Shown here piece after piece: positions 1-8,557 of a stretch of DNA of 40,104 bases (its first letter is position 1; each line of letters starts with the position of its first letter). This stretch comes from an uncultured Phocaeicola sp. GTDB lineage: Bacteria > Bacteroidota > Bacteroidia > Bacteroidales > Bacteroidaceae. The stretch spans positions 1 through 40,104 of the forward strand of contig CARCZS010000026.1 of NCBI GenBank assembly GCA_948956705.1. The letters run 5' to 3'. The notes beneath the pieces were generated by a model. It saw nothing but the letters and a program-made list of their open reading frames with translations. It had not been told where the DNA came from and did not search any database. Position numbers and translations under genes: made by a program.

Positions 1-83
1 CCTCGCCCCTACGAACGAAACGACAGCATTATCCACGTTTTGACACAACCCCTTTGCTCCATATACAGTGCAAAGATGCGTTT

Positions 84-1178
84 TTATTCTTGTCCGAAAC
101 GCTTTGCTTGTTCAGCAATCAGCTCCGCATCATCGAAATAATTTATCTTCATGGCCTTGCGTACATCATCCAATGTTTCTGCCGCTGTTGCACGAGCTGT
201 CTCACATCCTTTACGCAACATCTCATAAATAGCCGGAATATCTTTTTCAAATTCCTTGCGGCGCTCACGAATGGGAGTCAGTTCCTCTTGCATGATAGCT
301 GCCAGGAATTTCTTTACCTTCATATCTCCCAAACCGCCACGCGTATAATGTGCTTTCAATTCATCCAGGTTAGGATAATCAGACAAATAACGTTCAAAAT
401 GCTCAGGTTTACAGAAAGCATCCAAATAAGTAAAGACAGTATTGCCTTCAAGTTTACCCGGATCGGATACTTTGATATGGGTCGGGTCAGTATACATACC
501 CTTCACTTTCTTTTCCACCTCATCGGCTGTATCGGAGAGATAGATACAGTTACCCAACGATTTACTCATTTTTGCCTTTCCGTCCGTGCCCGGCAACCGC
601 AGACAAGCAGCATTGTCGGGCAACAGGATTTCCGGTTCTACCAGCGTATCACCATAGATATGATTGAACCGGCGGACGATTTCACGCGTCTGCTCAATCA
701 TCGGTTCCTGATCTTCTCCCACCGGCACGGTTGTAGCCCTGAATGCCGTGATATCGGCTGCCTGACTAATAGGATAGGTAAAAAAGCCTACAGGGATACT
801 TGTCTCGAAATTACGCATCTGTATTTCTGTCTTCACCGTAGGGTTACGCTGCAAACGAGATACGGTAACCAAATCCATGTAATAGAAAGTCAGCTCACAA
901 AGTTCGGGAATCTGGGACTGAATGAATATAGTAGACTTGGCAGGGTCTAAGCCGACAGCCATATAGTCAAGTGCCACTTCAATAACATTCTGACGAACCT
1001 TTTCAGGATTGTCGATATTATCTGTCAGAGCCTGTGCATCTGCTATAAAAATAAAAGTTTTATCATACAATCCGGAGTTCTGGAGCTCTACCCGGCGTTT
1101 CAATGAACCTACGTAATGACCGATATGCAACCTTCCGGTAGGACGGTCACCTGTCAATATGATTTTTTCTTTTCCCAT
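84..1178 (-). CDS. trpS: Tryptophan--tRNA ligase
   Basis: Cytosolic class I aminoacyl-tRNA synthetase that charges tRNA-Trp with tryptophan using ATP. The 364-residue protein has the HIGH motif at residues 18-21 (in TGRLHIGH) and the KMSKS loop near residue 205, preceded by the DGKAK stretch usual in TrpRS. The length is a little above the compact bacterial enzyme (about 330). The ATG start lies 35-42 bases downstream of a Bacteroides -7 box. The gene stands alone, divergent from the DUF4595 lipoprotein, and no terminator is visible in the 83 bases left after its stop. A plus-strand open frame covering most of it is an antisense shadow. Identification is secure. Confidence 0.97.
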   Translation of the reverse strand: MGKEKIILTGDRPTGRLHIGHYVGSLKRRVELQNSGLYDKTFIFIADAQALTDNIDNPEKVRQNVIEVALDYMAVGLDPAKSTIFIQSQIPELCELTFYYMDLVTVSRLQRNPTVKTEIQMRNFETSIPVGFFTYPISQAADITAFRATTVPVGEDQEPMIEQTREIVRRFNHIYGDTLVEPEILLPDNAACLRLPGTDGKAKMSKSLGNCIYLSDTADEVEKKVKGMYTDPTHIKVSDPGKLEGNTVFTYLDAFCKPEHFERYLSDYPNLDELKAHYTRGGLGDMKVKKFLAAIMQEELTPIRERRKEFEKDIPAIYEMLRKGCETARATAAETLDDVRKAMKINYFDDAELIAEQAKRFGQE

Positions 1179-1212
1179 ATCTCTTAAATATTATCTTATA
1201 TTAAAAATTACG

Positions 1213-1220
1213 CAAAGATA
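1213..1220 (-). promoter_or_regulatory. trpS promoter -7 box
   Basis: Reads TATCTTTG on the minus strand, an exact match to the Bacteroides TAnnTTTG -7 element, placed to give a short leader before the trpS ATG. No clear TTTG -33 element is seen at the usual spacing. Confidence 0.55.
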
Positions 1221-1278
1221 GGAATATTCTAGCACAATAACTTAACTTTGAATCTGTATTTCACATATAATAATTGTT

Positions 1279-2058
1279 ATGAATAAACTAAGACCAACTA
1301 TTAAACTAGCTCTATTTATTTCTGTTGCAAGCATATTTTTCGCTGCATGTTCCGATGACGATGATAAAAAGTCTTCTGCCCCATCAAAAGTCATTACCGG
1401 AATTAAAGTGTATAAAATCACCGATGTCATCAGCTATGAAGGTGATATTGACTTTACTTATGATAAAGACAAACGCCTGACGGGTGTGCGCAGCAATGCT
1501 CCACTGGCTACCATAAACTATTCCTATGGAGACAATTCACAAATAAGCTATAATTACTCTTCGGAAAACTCTCCGTTGGTGGAAATGACCACGACTCTAG
1601 AGAACGGACGCAGCTATGTGTGCAAGTTTTCCAATCAGGACAGTCCTATCACCTATTCGTATAATAATGAAGGATACCTGAAAAGCAGTAACAATAACGG
1701 AATAGTGCTTGAATACCAATGGAACAAGAAAAACCTGTCCTCCATTACTTCCACGCCAAGGGGAACTTACAACAGTGAATACAAAGTATCCACCATTGCC
1801 AATGACTACAGCCTTGATTTGAACACGCTGGTGCAATGCATTGACGAACGCCAGAATTATGTAAACGTAGTAAACACATTCGGACAACTGGCAGGCATCC
1901 TGGGCAAACGGAGTGAGAATATCATAGAAGACACTTACTATACATACGACTATAGTTTCTTGCAAGACGGCAGGCTGAAAGACATTACCTTAATAGATAT
2001 GAATAACACCGGCTATTCCTTTCTCTTGCATTACGCCGATTCTGATAATATCGAATAA
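1279..2058 (+). CDS. DUF4595-type lipoprotein
   Basis: Predicted exported lipoprotein of 259 residues. The N-terminus is a signal peptide with a lipobox ending at Cys24 (FFAAC), followed by SDDDDKK, an acidic stretch typical of Bacteroides surface lipoproteins. The rest is rich in Tyr, Ser, Asn and Thr, with repeated short beta-strand segments such as FTYDKDKRLTGV, ISYNYSSEN, ITYSYNNEGYL and YTYDYSFLQDGRLKDI. These resemble the RHS/YD-like strands of the DUF4595 family. No catalytic motif is visible and the function is unknown. It precedes carB on the same strand by about 250 bases, but carB has its own promoter candidate, so the two need not be co-expressed. Confidence 0.75.
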   Translation: MNKLRPTIKLALFISVASIFFAACSDDDDKKSSAPSKVITGIKVYKITDVISYEGDIDFTYDKDKRLTGVRSNAPLATINYSYGDNSQISYNYSSENSPLVEMTTTLENGRSYVCKFSNQDSPITYSYNNEGYLKSSNNNGIVLEYQWNKKNLSSITSTPRGTYNSEYKVSTIANDYSLDLNTLVQCIDERQNYVNVVNTFGQLAGILGKRSENIIEDTYYTYDYSFLQDGRLKDITLIDMNNTGYSFLLHYADSDNIE

Positions 2059-2134
2059 ATATACAGAAAGTGAGCTTCCGGGCATAGATTTCTCATTTTT
2101 ATCTCAATCGGCATTGACAAAGAGCCTGATTTAT

Positions 2135-2165
2135 TTTGTTATCTTAGAAATAAGTAGTTACTTTG
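2135..2165 (+). promoter_or_regulatory. Promoter for the carB leader
   Basis: TTTG at 2135-2138, a 19-base spacer, then TTACTTTG at 2158-2165. This is one mismatch from the Bacteroides -7 consensus TAnnTTTG, at the correct spacing. It would start a transcript near 2172, about 135 bases before carB. Confidence 0.6.
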
Positions 2166-2171
2166 CACAAA

Positions 2172-2309
2172 ATTTAAAGATGCTATGTATCCTACAGGAA
2201 CAAAGATAATATAGACATAAAGCAAATGCGTTAGTCCTCTCACGAGGATGGACGCATTTTTTTTATATTTTAGCGACATTAAAACAACTATTATAAAAAG
2301 AAACTTTCA
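2172..2309 (+). ncRNA. carB leader RNA, possible attenuator
   Basis: Predicted 5' leader between the 2135-2165 promoter and carB. It holds two tiny overlapping frames, MLCILQEQR (2180-2209) and MYPTGTKII (2185-2214), followed directly by a strong intrinsic terminator hairpin. No second TAnnTTTG box lies between that terminator and the carB ATG. Transcription of carB therefore probably has to pass the terminator, which suggests attenuation. The alternative is a separate small RNA of about 95 nt ending at the terminator. Neither option is proved by sequence. Confidence 0.45.
2224..2264 (+). terminator. Intrinsic terminator hairpin in the carB leader
   Basis: AAATGCGT (2224-2231) pairs with ACGCATTT (2252-2259). 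The inner stem TCCTC (2235-2239) pairs with GAGGA (2244-2248) around a TCAC loop. Only one of the three intervening positions cannot pair, because two are G-U. A run of T follows to 2264. Confidence 0.8.
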
Positions 2310-5300
2310 ATGAAAAAGGATTTAAAGAAAGTCCTGGTATTGGGTTCGGGTGCCCTTAAAATCGGCCAGGCAGGAGAGTTTGATTACTCAGGTTCACAAG
2401 CGCTGAAAGCATTGCGCGAAGAAGGTATTCACTCGGTGTTGGTAAATCCGAACATCGCAACTATTCAAACTTCGGAAGGTATAGCTGACAAGGTGTATTT
2501 CCTTCCTGTCACTCCCTTCTTTGTTGAAGAAATTATCAAGAAAGAACAACCGGACGGTATTTTATTGGCTTTCGGTGGTCAGACTGCACTGAACTGCGGC
2601 ACTGAACTTTATCTGAACGGTACATTAAAGAAATATGGTGTAGAAGTACTGGGTACCTCTGTAGAAGCCATCATGTACACTGAAGACCGTGATTTATTCG
2701 TAAAGAAACTGGATGAAATTCCGATGAAGACCCCGAAGAGCCACGCTGTGGAAAGCATGGAAGAAGCTCTGAAGGCTGCCCGCGAAATCGGTTATCCGGT
2801 TATGGTACGCTCTGCCTACGCATTAGGTGGTTTGGGTAGCGGTATCTGTCCGGACGAAGAAGCTTTCATCAAATTGGCGGAAAGCTCATTCGCGTTCTCT
2901 AAACAGATCCTGGTTGAAGAATCATTGAAAGGTTGGAAAGAAATTGAATTCGAAGTAATCCGCGATGCCAACGACCATTGCTTCACCGTAGCAAGCATGG
3001 AAAACTTCGACCCGCTGGGTATCCACACCGGTGAGTCTATCGTGGTGGCCCCCACTTGCTCGCTGACAGAAGAACAAGTGGCCATGCTGCAAGAACTGTC
3101 TACAAAATGTATCCGTCACTTGGGTATTGTGGGTGAATGTAACATCCAGTACGCTTTCAATGCAGATACCAACGACTACCGTGTCATTGAAGTAAACGCG
3201 CGTCTGAGCCGTTCTTCCGCACTGGCTTCCAAGGCTACCGGTTTCCCCTTGGCATTCGTTGCCGCTAAAATCGCTTTGGGTTACACACTGGACCAGATTG
3301 GCGAGATGGGTACTCCCAACTCAGCATACGAAGCTCCTCAATTGGATTATTTGATTTGTAAGATTCCCCGTTGGGACTTGACCAAGTTTGCCGGTGTATC
3401 ACGCCAAATCGGTTCCAGCATGAAGTCGGTAGGTGAAATCATGTCTATCGGACGTTCTTTCGAGGAAATCATTCAGAAAGGTCTTCGCATGATTGGTCAG
3501 GGTATGCACGGTTTCGTGGGTAACGACCATACCAAATTCGAAAACCTGGATGAGGAACTGGCTAACCCGACAGACCTCCGTATCTTCTCCATCGCTTCTG
3601 CATTGGAAGAAGGATACAGCATTGAACGTATCCATGAGCTGACCAAGATTGACCCGTGGTTCCTGGGCAAGCTGAAAAACATCGTTGACTATAAGGCTAA
3701 ACTTTCTACTTATAACAAGATAGAGGATTTGCCTGAAGATGTACTTCGCCAAGCTAAAGTGTTAGGCTTCTCCGACTTCCAGATTGCACGCTTCGTGTTG
3801 AAAGCAAACGGCAATATGGAAAAAGAAAACCTGGCTGTACGTGCCCGTCGTAAGGCTTTGAATATTCTTCCGGCTGTGAAACGTATCAATACAGTGGCGT
3901 CAGAACATCCCGAACTGACTAATTACCTGTATATGACATACGCTACTACAGGTTATGATGTCAATTATTATAAGAACGAAAAATCAGTAGTCGTATTGGG
4001 TTCGGGTGCTTACCGCATCGGTTCTTCCGTAGAATTTGACTGGTGCTCTGTGAACGCCGTCCAGACTGCACGCAAGCTGGGTTACAAATCCATCATGATT
4101 AACTATAACCCCGAAACAGTTTCTACCGACTACGATATGTGTGACCGTCTGTACTTCGATGAACTTTCATTCGAACGTGTACTTGACGTAATCGACTTGG
4201 AACAACCGGGCGGCGTTATCGTATCGGTAGGCGGACAGATACCCAACAATCTGGCAATGAAACTGCATCGTCAGTCCGTACCTGTATTGGGAACTTCACC
4301 ACTGTCTATCGACCGTGCTGAAAACCGTCATAAATTCTCGGCCATGCTCGACCAACTGGACATTGACCAACCGGCTTGGAAAGAATTGACCAGCCTGGAA
4401 GAGATGGAAGATTTTGTTAACAAAGTAGGCTATCCGGTATTGGTTCGTCCTTCATACGTACTCTCGGGTGCTGCCATGAACGTATGCTACAACGAAGACG
4501 AATTGAAAGAGTTCTTGCAGATGGCGAAGGAAGTTTCTAAGGAATATCCGGTAGTGGTATCACAGTTTATGCAGGAAACCAAAGAAATAGAGTTTGATGC
4601 TGTAGCCCAGAACGGTGAAGTGGTGGAATATGCCATCTCCGAACACATTGAATATGCTGGTGTACACTCCGGTGACGCTACATTGGTATTCCCGGCACAG
4701 AAGATTTATTTCGAGACAGCCCGCCGCATCAAGAAAATCGGTCGCCGCATCGCTAAAGAACTGAATATTTCCGGTCCGTTCAATATGCAGTTCCTGGCCA
4801 AGAACAACGAAGTGAAAGTGATTGAGTGCAACCTGCGTGCCTCACGTTCATTCCCGTTTGTTTCTAAGGTATTGAAACGTAACTTTATTGAAACAGCCAC
4901 CCGCATCATGTTGGGTGCTCCATACAGCAAACCGGACAAGTCGGCATTCGACATTGACTGGATTGGTGTAAAAGCTTCTCAGTTCTCATTCTCACGCTTG
5001 CACAAGGCTGACCCTGTATTGGGTGTAGACATGTCTTCAACCGGTGAAGTAGGTTGTATCGGCGATGACTTCCATGAAGCCTTGCTGAACTCACTGATTG
5101 CTGTAGGATTTAAGATTCCTCAGAAATCTGTCATGTTCTCGTCAGGTGCTACCAAATCTAAGGTAGATTTGTTGGAAGCCAGCCGCATGTTGGCAGACAA
5201 AGGATACGAAATCTATGCAACCGCCGGAACTGCTACTTTCCTGAATGCACACGGAGTAAACACCACTCCTGTGTACTGGCCGGATGAACGCCCTGATGCA

Positions 5301-5531
5301 GAGAATAACGTGATGAAAATGATTGCCGAACACAAGTTCGACCTGATTGTCAACATTCCGAAGAACCATTCTAAACGTGAGTTGACTAACGGTTACAAGA
5401 TTCGTCGCGGAGCCATCGACCACAATATTCCTTTGATTACCAATGCTCGTCTGGCAAGTGCCTTCATCGAAGCATTCTGCGAAATGAGCGAAAAGGATAT
5501 TCAAATCAAGAGCTGGCAGGATTATAAATAA
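2310..5531 (+). CDS. carB: Carbamoyl-phosphate synthase large subunit
   Basis: Makes carbamoyl phosphate from bicarbonate, ATP and ammonia delivered by the CarA glutaminase subunit, feeding pyrimidine and arginine synthesis. The 1073 residues match the usual full length. They comprise two homologous ATP-grasp halves (about 1-400 and 550-930), each opening with the same GSGxxxIGxxxEFD signature (GSGALKIGQAGEFDYSG and GSGAYRIGSSVEFDW), an oligomerisation region between them, and a C-terminal MGS-like allosteric domain from about 930. The ATG start gives the standard N-terminus MKKDLKKVLVLGSG. carA is not next to it on either side, so the partner subunit must be encoded elsewhere. Expression is probably affected by the structured leader just upstream. 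Confidence 0.97.
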   Translation: MKKDLKKVLVLGSGALKIGQAGEFDYSGSQALKALREEGIHSVLVNPNIATIQTSEGIADKVYFLPVTPFFVEEIIKKEQPDGILLAFGGQTALNCGTELYLNGTLKKYGVEVLGTSVEAIMYTEDRDLFVKKLDEIPMKTPKSHAVESMEEALKAAREIGYPVMVRSAYALGGLGSGICPDEEAFIKLAESSFAFSKQILVEESLKGWKEIEFEVIRDANDHCFTVASMENFDPLGIHTGESIVVAPTCSLTEEQVAMLQELSTKCIRHLGIVGECNIQYAFNADTNDYRVIEVNARLSRSSALASKATGFPLAFVAAKIALGYTLDQIGEMGTPNSAYEAPQLDYLICKIPRWDLTKFAGVSRQIGSSMKSVGEIMSIGRSFEEIIQKGLRMIGQGMHGFVGNDHTKFENLDEELANPTDLRIFSIASALEEGYSIERIHELTKIDPWFLGKLKNIVDYKAKLSTYNKIEDLPEDVLRQAKVLGFSDFQIARFVLKANGNMEKENLAVRARRKALNILPAVKRINTVASEHPELTNYLYMTYATTGYDVNYYKNEKSVVVLGSGAYRIGSSVEFDWCSVNAVQTARKLGYKSIMINYNPETVSTDYDMCDRLYFDELSFERVLDVIDLEQPGGVIVSVGGQIPNNLAMKLHRQSVPVLGTSPLSIDRAENRHKFSAMLDQLDIDQPAWKELTSLEEMEDFVNKVGYPVLVRPSYVLSGAAMNVCYNEDELKEFLQMAKEVSKEYPVVVSQFMQETKEIEFDAVAQNGEVVEYAISEHIEYAGVHSGDATLVFPAQKIYFETARRIKKIGRRIAKELNISGPFNMQFLAKNNEVKVIECNLRASRSFPFVSKVLKRNFIETATRIMLGAPYSKPDKSAFDIDWIGVKASQFSFSRLHKADPVLGVDMSSTGEVGCIGDDFHEALLNSLIAVGFKIPQKSVMFSSGATKSKVDLLEASRMLADKGYEIYATAGTATFLNAHGVNTTPVYWPDERPDAENNVMKMIAEHKFDLIVNIPKNHSKRELTNGYKIRRGAIDHNIPLITNARLASAFIEAFCEMSEKDIQIKSWQDYK

Positions 5532-5546
5532 TCCTTCCCAATAAAT

Positions 5547-5588
5547 AAAAAGAGGGTGTGTCTTCAATCTGACACACTCTCTTTTTTT
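5547..5588. terminator. Bidirectional terminator after carB
   Basis: A 12-bp stem, 5551-5562 with 5571-5582, containing one G-U pair and an 8-base loop. T7 follows on the plus side, and an A-rich flank gives a T-rich tail on the minus side. It separates carB from the convergent propeller gene. Confidence 0.85.
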
Positions 5589-5624
5589 GACAAGATACTA
5601 CTATGGGACTAATATTGGAGTACG

Positions 5625-6749
5625 TTAAAAATGAAATTTGTTAACCAACAAAATCCGATTTCCATCATTCAGCGCATTTCTTATAGTGTCAGGTAGTGAT
5701 TCATAATCTCTGCACATATTTTCCAGTTCTTGGCTGATAAGACTTACAATAGTTCCTTTACCATCTGAGGACATAGGTTCTATAATATCATATACAGAAG
5801 ATGATTTTGTAAACTTTCTACATCCACATTTATTATTGAAAGGATTGAATATAATAGTATATTGACTATTCCCATCTTCAATAAGTCCTATCCAAGTACT
5901 ATCAGAAACGACGATAGGACTGTTTACCAACCTTAAGTAATCGGCAGAAGGCTTACTTCGACGAAAGGCTAAATAATCTGTTTTTGCCTTTTGAGAGATA
6001 GCTTTATCTAAAAAATCAAAAACAATGAAGGTGTGTACCTTCCCATCTTCATCCAATATTGCCAAAGAATCTGAAGGCGAACGATAATAACATAATCCTG
6101 AATTGTTATTCCTGAAAATTTCGTTTGTCGTACATCCTCCTATATAACCTTCTTGATAAGGCATTGAGCGCGCAATAGGATTCATTAACGAATCCGTATA
6201 AATCAGAGCTGGCATTTGTGTTCCGTTAGGTGTCGTGTTAAATATAAAATTGCCATTCTTCAGTCGTTTGAAGGCATCTGCAAAAAAAGGAATTTTCTGT
6301 TCACTTAAGAAAGTCCCGGATTCAGTGTAATGAATGATTTTTTTGGAATTTGTATCTAATACGTACACTCCGGTTTCGTCTACATGCATATCCCAAGGAA
6401 AAACATATTCTCCCGGGCCCTGTCCTACACGACCATATTTAATATCAGATGTACCATCCTTTTTAAAGGATACAACAGTTCGTAATGCGCTTTGGTCTAG
6501 AATATAATATTTGTTATTGTATTCTATTATTTTGTCGGCACAAGAGAACATGATGTTGTTTCCTTCGTTCAGAACAACGAATGAAGTGTCTGCAATGTGA
6601 CTAGTGACGGAATCATAATAAGCTTCATCAAGAGGTATTGTTATTTTATATACATCACAATTTAAAGGAACTGTTTCAACAGAATCTTTATTCCCAGAAC
6701 AAGCTGATAATAATCCTAGTAGAAATATCTGTATAATTCTATTTTTCAT
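5625..6749 (-). CDS. 6-bladed beta-propeller lipoprotein
   Basis: Predicted exported lipoprotein. The ATG at 6749 gives MKNRIIQIFLLGLLSACSG, a signal peptide with a lipobox at Cys17. A longer reading from TTG at 6764 adds only a poor leader (MCLLK). The mature part contains blade-like repeats with the motifs VGQGPGEYVFPWDMHVDETGVYVLD and HYTESGTFL, split here by position. These are characteristic of the Bacteroides 6-bladed beta-propeller family (DUF5128-like/NHL-like). About 374 residues is normal for the family. It lies 98 bases downstream of an NVEALA peptide gene on the same strand, a pairing common in Bacteroides. The biochemical role is unknown; binding of a peptide or glycan at the cell surface is inference only. 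Confidence 0.8.
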   Translation of the reverse strand: MKNRIIQIFLLGLLSACSGNKDSVETVPLNCDVYKITIPLDEAYYDSVTSHIADTSFVVLNEGNNIMFSCADKIIEYNNKYYILDQSALRTVVSFKKDGTSDIKYGRVGQGPGEYVFPWDMHVDETGVYVLDTNSKKIIHYTESGTFLSEQKIPFFADAFKRLKNGNFIFNTTPNGTQMPALIYTDSLMNPIARSMPYQEGYIGGCTTNEIFRNNNSGLCYYRSPSDSLAILDEDGKVHTFIVFDFLDKAISQKAKTDYLAFRRSKPSADYLRLVNSPIVVSDSTWIGLIEDGNSQYTIIFNPFNNKCGCRKFTKSSSVYDIIEPMSSDGKGTIVSLISQELENMCRDYESLPDTIRNALNDGNRILLVNKFHF

Positions 6750-6847
6750 TTTTAACAAGCACAATCATTAATGAATAATTTAGACAAGGCTTTAATTGTC
6801 TTGTCCAAATTCTGCTCAGTATTAATACAAAGGCGTAAAAAAAGAAG

Positions 6848-7093
6848 TTAATAACAATCAGAGTCAGTACATGATTCGGAATTAATGGAACGACACACCA
6901 TTTTATGTCCGCCGCCATAACATTTTTTTTCTTCTCTAGGTCCCGTATTGGAAGCTCCACTTTCGCCACTTGCTAAAGCTTCAATATTTGCTAGTTGAAG
7001 TTCTGACAAGTTTCCTGTTGAATCAATACAATCCCAATAAATATTTGCACCAAGAATTAGAAATAAAGCAAATAAAACTACAATCTTTTTCAT
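6848..7093 (-). CDS. NVEALA-family exported peptide
   Basis: An 81-residue precursor. A hydrophobic leader (MKKIVVLFALFLILGANIYW) is followed by the family motif region LQLANIEALASGE (NIEALA in place of NVEALA), then a short hydrophilic tail with five cysteines (CYGGGHKMVC, SESCTDSDC). Family knowledge: NVEALA proteins are small, Bacteroidales-specific, probably secreted, and often sit beside 6-bladed propeller lipoproteins, as here. The tail cysteines suggest disulfides after export. ATG at 7093 is preceded by a Bacteroides -7 box. The function has not been established; a processed surface or signal peptide is an inference. Confidence 0.82.
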   Translation of the reverse strand: MKKIVVLFALFLILGANIYWDCIDSTGNLSELQLANIEALASGESGASNTGPREEKKCYGGGHKMVCRSINSESCTDSDCY

Positions 7094-7123
7094 ACATCAT
7101 TATATTTAAAGTTAATATATGAA

Positions 7124-7131
7124 CAAAGCTA
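7124..7131 (-). promoter_or_regulatory. -7 box for NVEALA/propeller unit
   Basis: TAGCTTTG on the minus strand, an exact TAnnTTTG match 31-38 bases before the NVEALA ATG. The -33 element is not clear. Confidence 0.5.
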
Positions 7132-7279
7132 AAAAATAAACCGTCACGCTGTTCTTCGCAACAAAAAAAAGTTAACCTATTTTATCTTACATCAACAGCT
7201 CCAACAACGTACACTTTGAAGCCGTGCCCCTCTCTTCAAAACAGGAATTTCCCCCTTCCCCCATCCGTTTTTGTCCTAT

Positions 7280-7489
7280 TCATCGGCATTTCGAGATGAA
7301 TGGTTTCCCCTTCGCATGCCTCGCCGCCCATTCACCCCGATTGTAGATGCCGGGAGTCTTGAAGTTGAAATGATAACCGTCTTGGCGAAGGCTCTCGAAA
7401 TTCTGTATACCGATGGAATAAATACTCTGCTCTATACTGATTACCTTTAGGATTCTGCAAAAGTAAAGACAGCTATTTCTTCTTGACAT
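7280..7489 (-). pseudogene. Remnant of an AAA-ATPase-like/PD-(D/E)XK gene start
   Basis: The 69-codon frame contains IYSIGIQNFESLRQDGYHF. This resembles the N-terminal signature of the Bacteroidales AAA-ATPase-like proteins (pattern xYPIGIQxFexlRedGYxYVDKT) that carry a C-terminal PD-(D/E)XK nuclease-like domain. After the expected lysine-threonine (NFKT) similarity fades and the frame stops. The Walker A region and the remaining roughly 450 residues are missing. A -7 box survives at 7458-7465, inside the frame's formal start, so the true original start lay further in. It is best read as a deleted gene of which the promoter and about 25 codons survive. The rest of 7094-7624 shows no gene. Confidence 0.5.
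7458..7465 (-). promoter_or_regulatory. -7 box of the gene remnant
   Basis: TACTTTTG on the minus strand, an exact TAnnTTTG match just upstream of the recognisable coding remnant. If active it would transcribe a non-functional stub toward the NVEALA gene. Confidence 0.4.
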
Positions 7490-7547
7490 AAATCCGATTC
7501 AACCTAATTATTTTCCCTTTTCACTCACAGCTATAAGAAAAAATCCA

Positions 7548-7555
7548 TAACTTTG
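7548..7555 (+). promoter_or_regulatory. -7 box for the NatAB-type operon
   Basis: TAACTTTG, an exact match to TAnnTTTG, about 70 bases before the ABC ATPase start. There is only a weak T-rich stretch at the -33 position. Confidence 0.5.
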
Positions 7556-7624
7556 TCCCCGAGTTAGCCGAAACAAATATAACGTTGACATTTTGATTCA
7601 ACAAAACAACAAACATAAAAAGCT

Positions 7625-8545
7625 ATGAATAATTTTTTCTTAGAAACGCATCAAGTGGTCAAACGCTTTGCCAACCACACTGCGCTGAATGGTGTCAGCA
7701 TTCAGGTCCCCGAAGGACAAATCTTTGGATTGCTGGGGCCGAACGGTGCCGGCAAAACTACACTCATCCGCATCATCAACCGCATCACGGCCCCCGATTC
7801 GGGAGAAGTACGCTTCAACGGACATCTGTCACAGGCCGAAGACATCTATCATATCGGTTATCTGCCCGAAGAACGCGGTTTATACAAGAAAATGAAAGTG
7901 GGCGAACAGGCTATCTACCTGGCGCAACTGAAAGGCCTCAGCAAAGCAGAAGCCAGCTCACGACTGAAAATATGGTTCGAGAAGTTTGAAATTACTCCGT
8001 GGTGGAACAAGAAGTTGGAAGAACTGTCCAAAGGGATGCAGCAAAAGGTGCAATTTATCATCACCGTATTGCATAAACCCCAATTACTGATATTTGACGA
8101 ACCGTTCTCCGGCTTCGACCCTGTGAACGCCGAACTGCTGAAGCGTGAAATACTGGAACTGAAAAAAGAGGGACACACCATCATCTTTTCCACACACAAC
8201 ATGGCTTCGGTAGAAGAAATATGTGACAATATCGCGCTCATCAATCATTCGGAAGTGGTGTTGCAAGGTAATGTAAAGGAGGTGCGTTCGCGCTTCAAGG
8301 CCAATACCTATGCCCTGAGCACTCCGAAAGGACAACCCTTGAAAGAATCTCGCCTGTTCAAGATTGTAGACAGTCAGCCCACCGAAGAAGAAATCCGATA
8401 TACCCTACAAAAACAACAGGATATGTCCAACTCGGCATTACTGACCCAAATAGCCCAACAAACCGAAATAATCTCCTTTACCGAATGCCTGCCATCCATG
8501 AACGAAATATTCATCCGCACGGTAGAAGGTCTGGATAAACACTAA
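7625..8545 (+). CDS. ABC exporter ATP-binding protein (NatA type)
   Basis: Cytoplasmic ATPase of an ABC-2-type exporter, 306 residues. Walker A is GPNGAGKTT near residue 40, the signature is a variant LSKGMQQ near 140, Walker B is LLIFDEPFSGFDP, and the switch histidine is in STHNM. The roughly 90 residues after the nucleotide-binding domain match the DUF4162-type C-terminal extension found in NatA-like ATPases. The ATG start gives MNNFFLETHQVVKRF. It is 12 bases from the permease gene, so the two form one unit. The substrate is unknown; Na+ export is known for NatAB but cannot be inferred here. Confidence 0.9.
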   Translation: MNNFFLETHQVVKRFANHTALNGVSIQVPEGQIFGLLGPNGAGKTTLIRIINRITAPDSGEVRFNGHLSQAEDIYHIGYLPEERGLYKKMKVGEQAIYLAQLKGLSKAEASSRLKIWFEKFEITPWWNKKLEELSKGMQQKVQFIITVLHKPQLLIFDEPFSGFDPVNAELLKREILELKKEGHTIIFSTHNMASVEEICDNIALINHSEVVLQGNVKEVRSRFKANTYALSTPKGQPLKESRLFKIVDSQPTEEEIRYTLQKQQDMSNSALLTQIAQQTEIISFTECLPSMNEIFIRTVEGLDKH

Positions 8546-8557
8546 ACGCCAAAAGTC

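Noticed and set aside
1..83. Possible gene end or terminator at the window start
   Set aside because: No frame, hairpin or motif could be supported in these bases.
54..950. 298-codon plus-strand frame
   Set aside because: Antisense to trpS, whose synthetase motifs are unmistakable.
2224..2264. Relation of the carB terminator to the 33.0-kb array (shared ATGCGTTAGT, reverse strand)
   Set aside because: A single 10-base match in a hairpin is not enough for homology, and the flanks do not align.
6739..6969. 76-codon minus-strand frame overlapping the NVEALA gene
   Set aside because: It lies in a different frame of the NVEALA/propeller junction and lacks any known motif. The NVEALA frame has the signal peptide and family motif.
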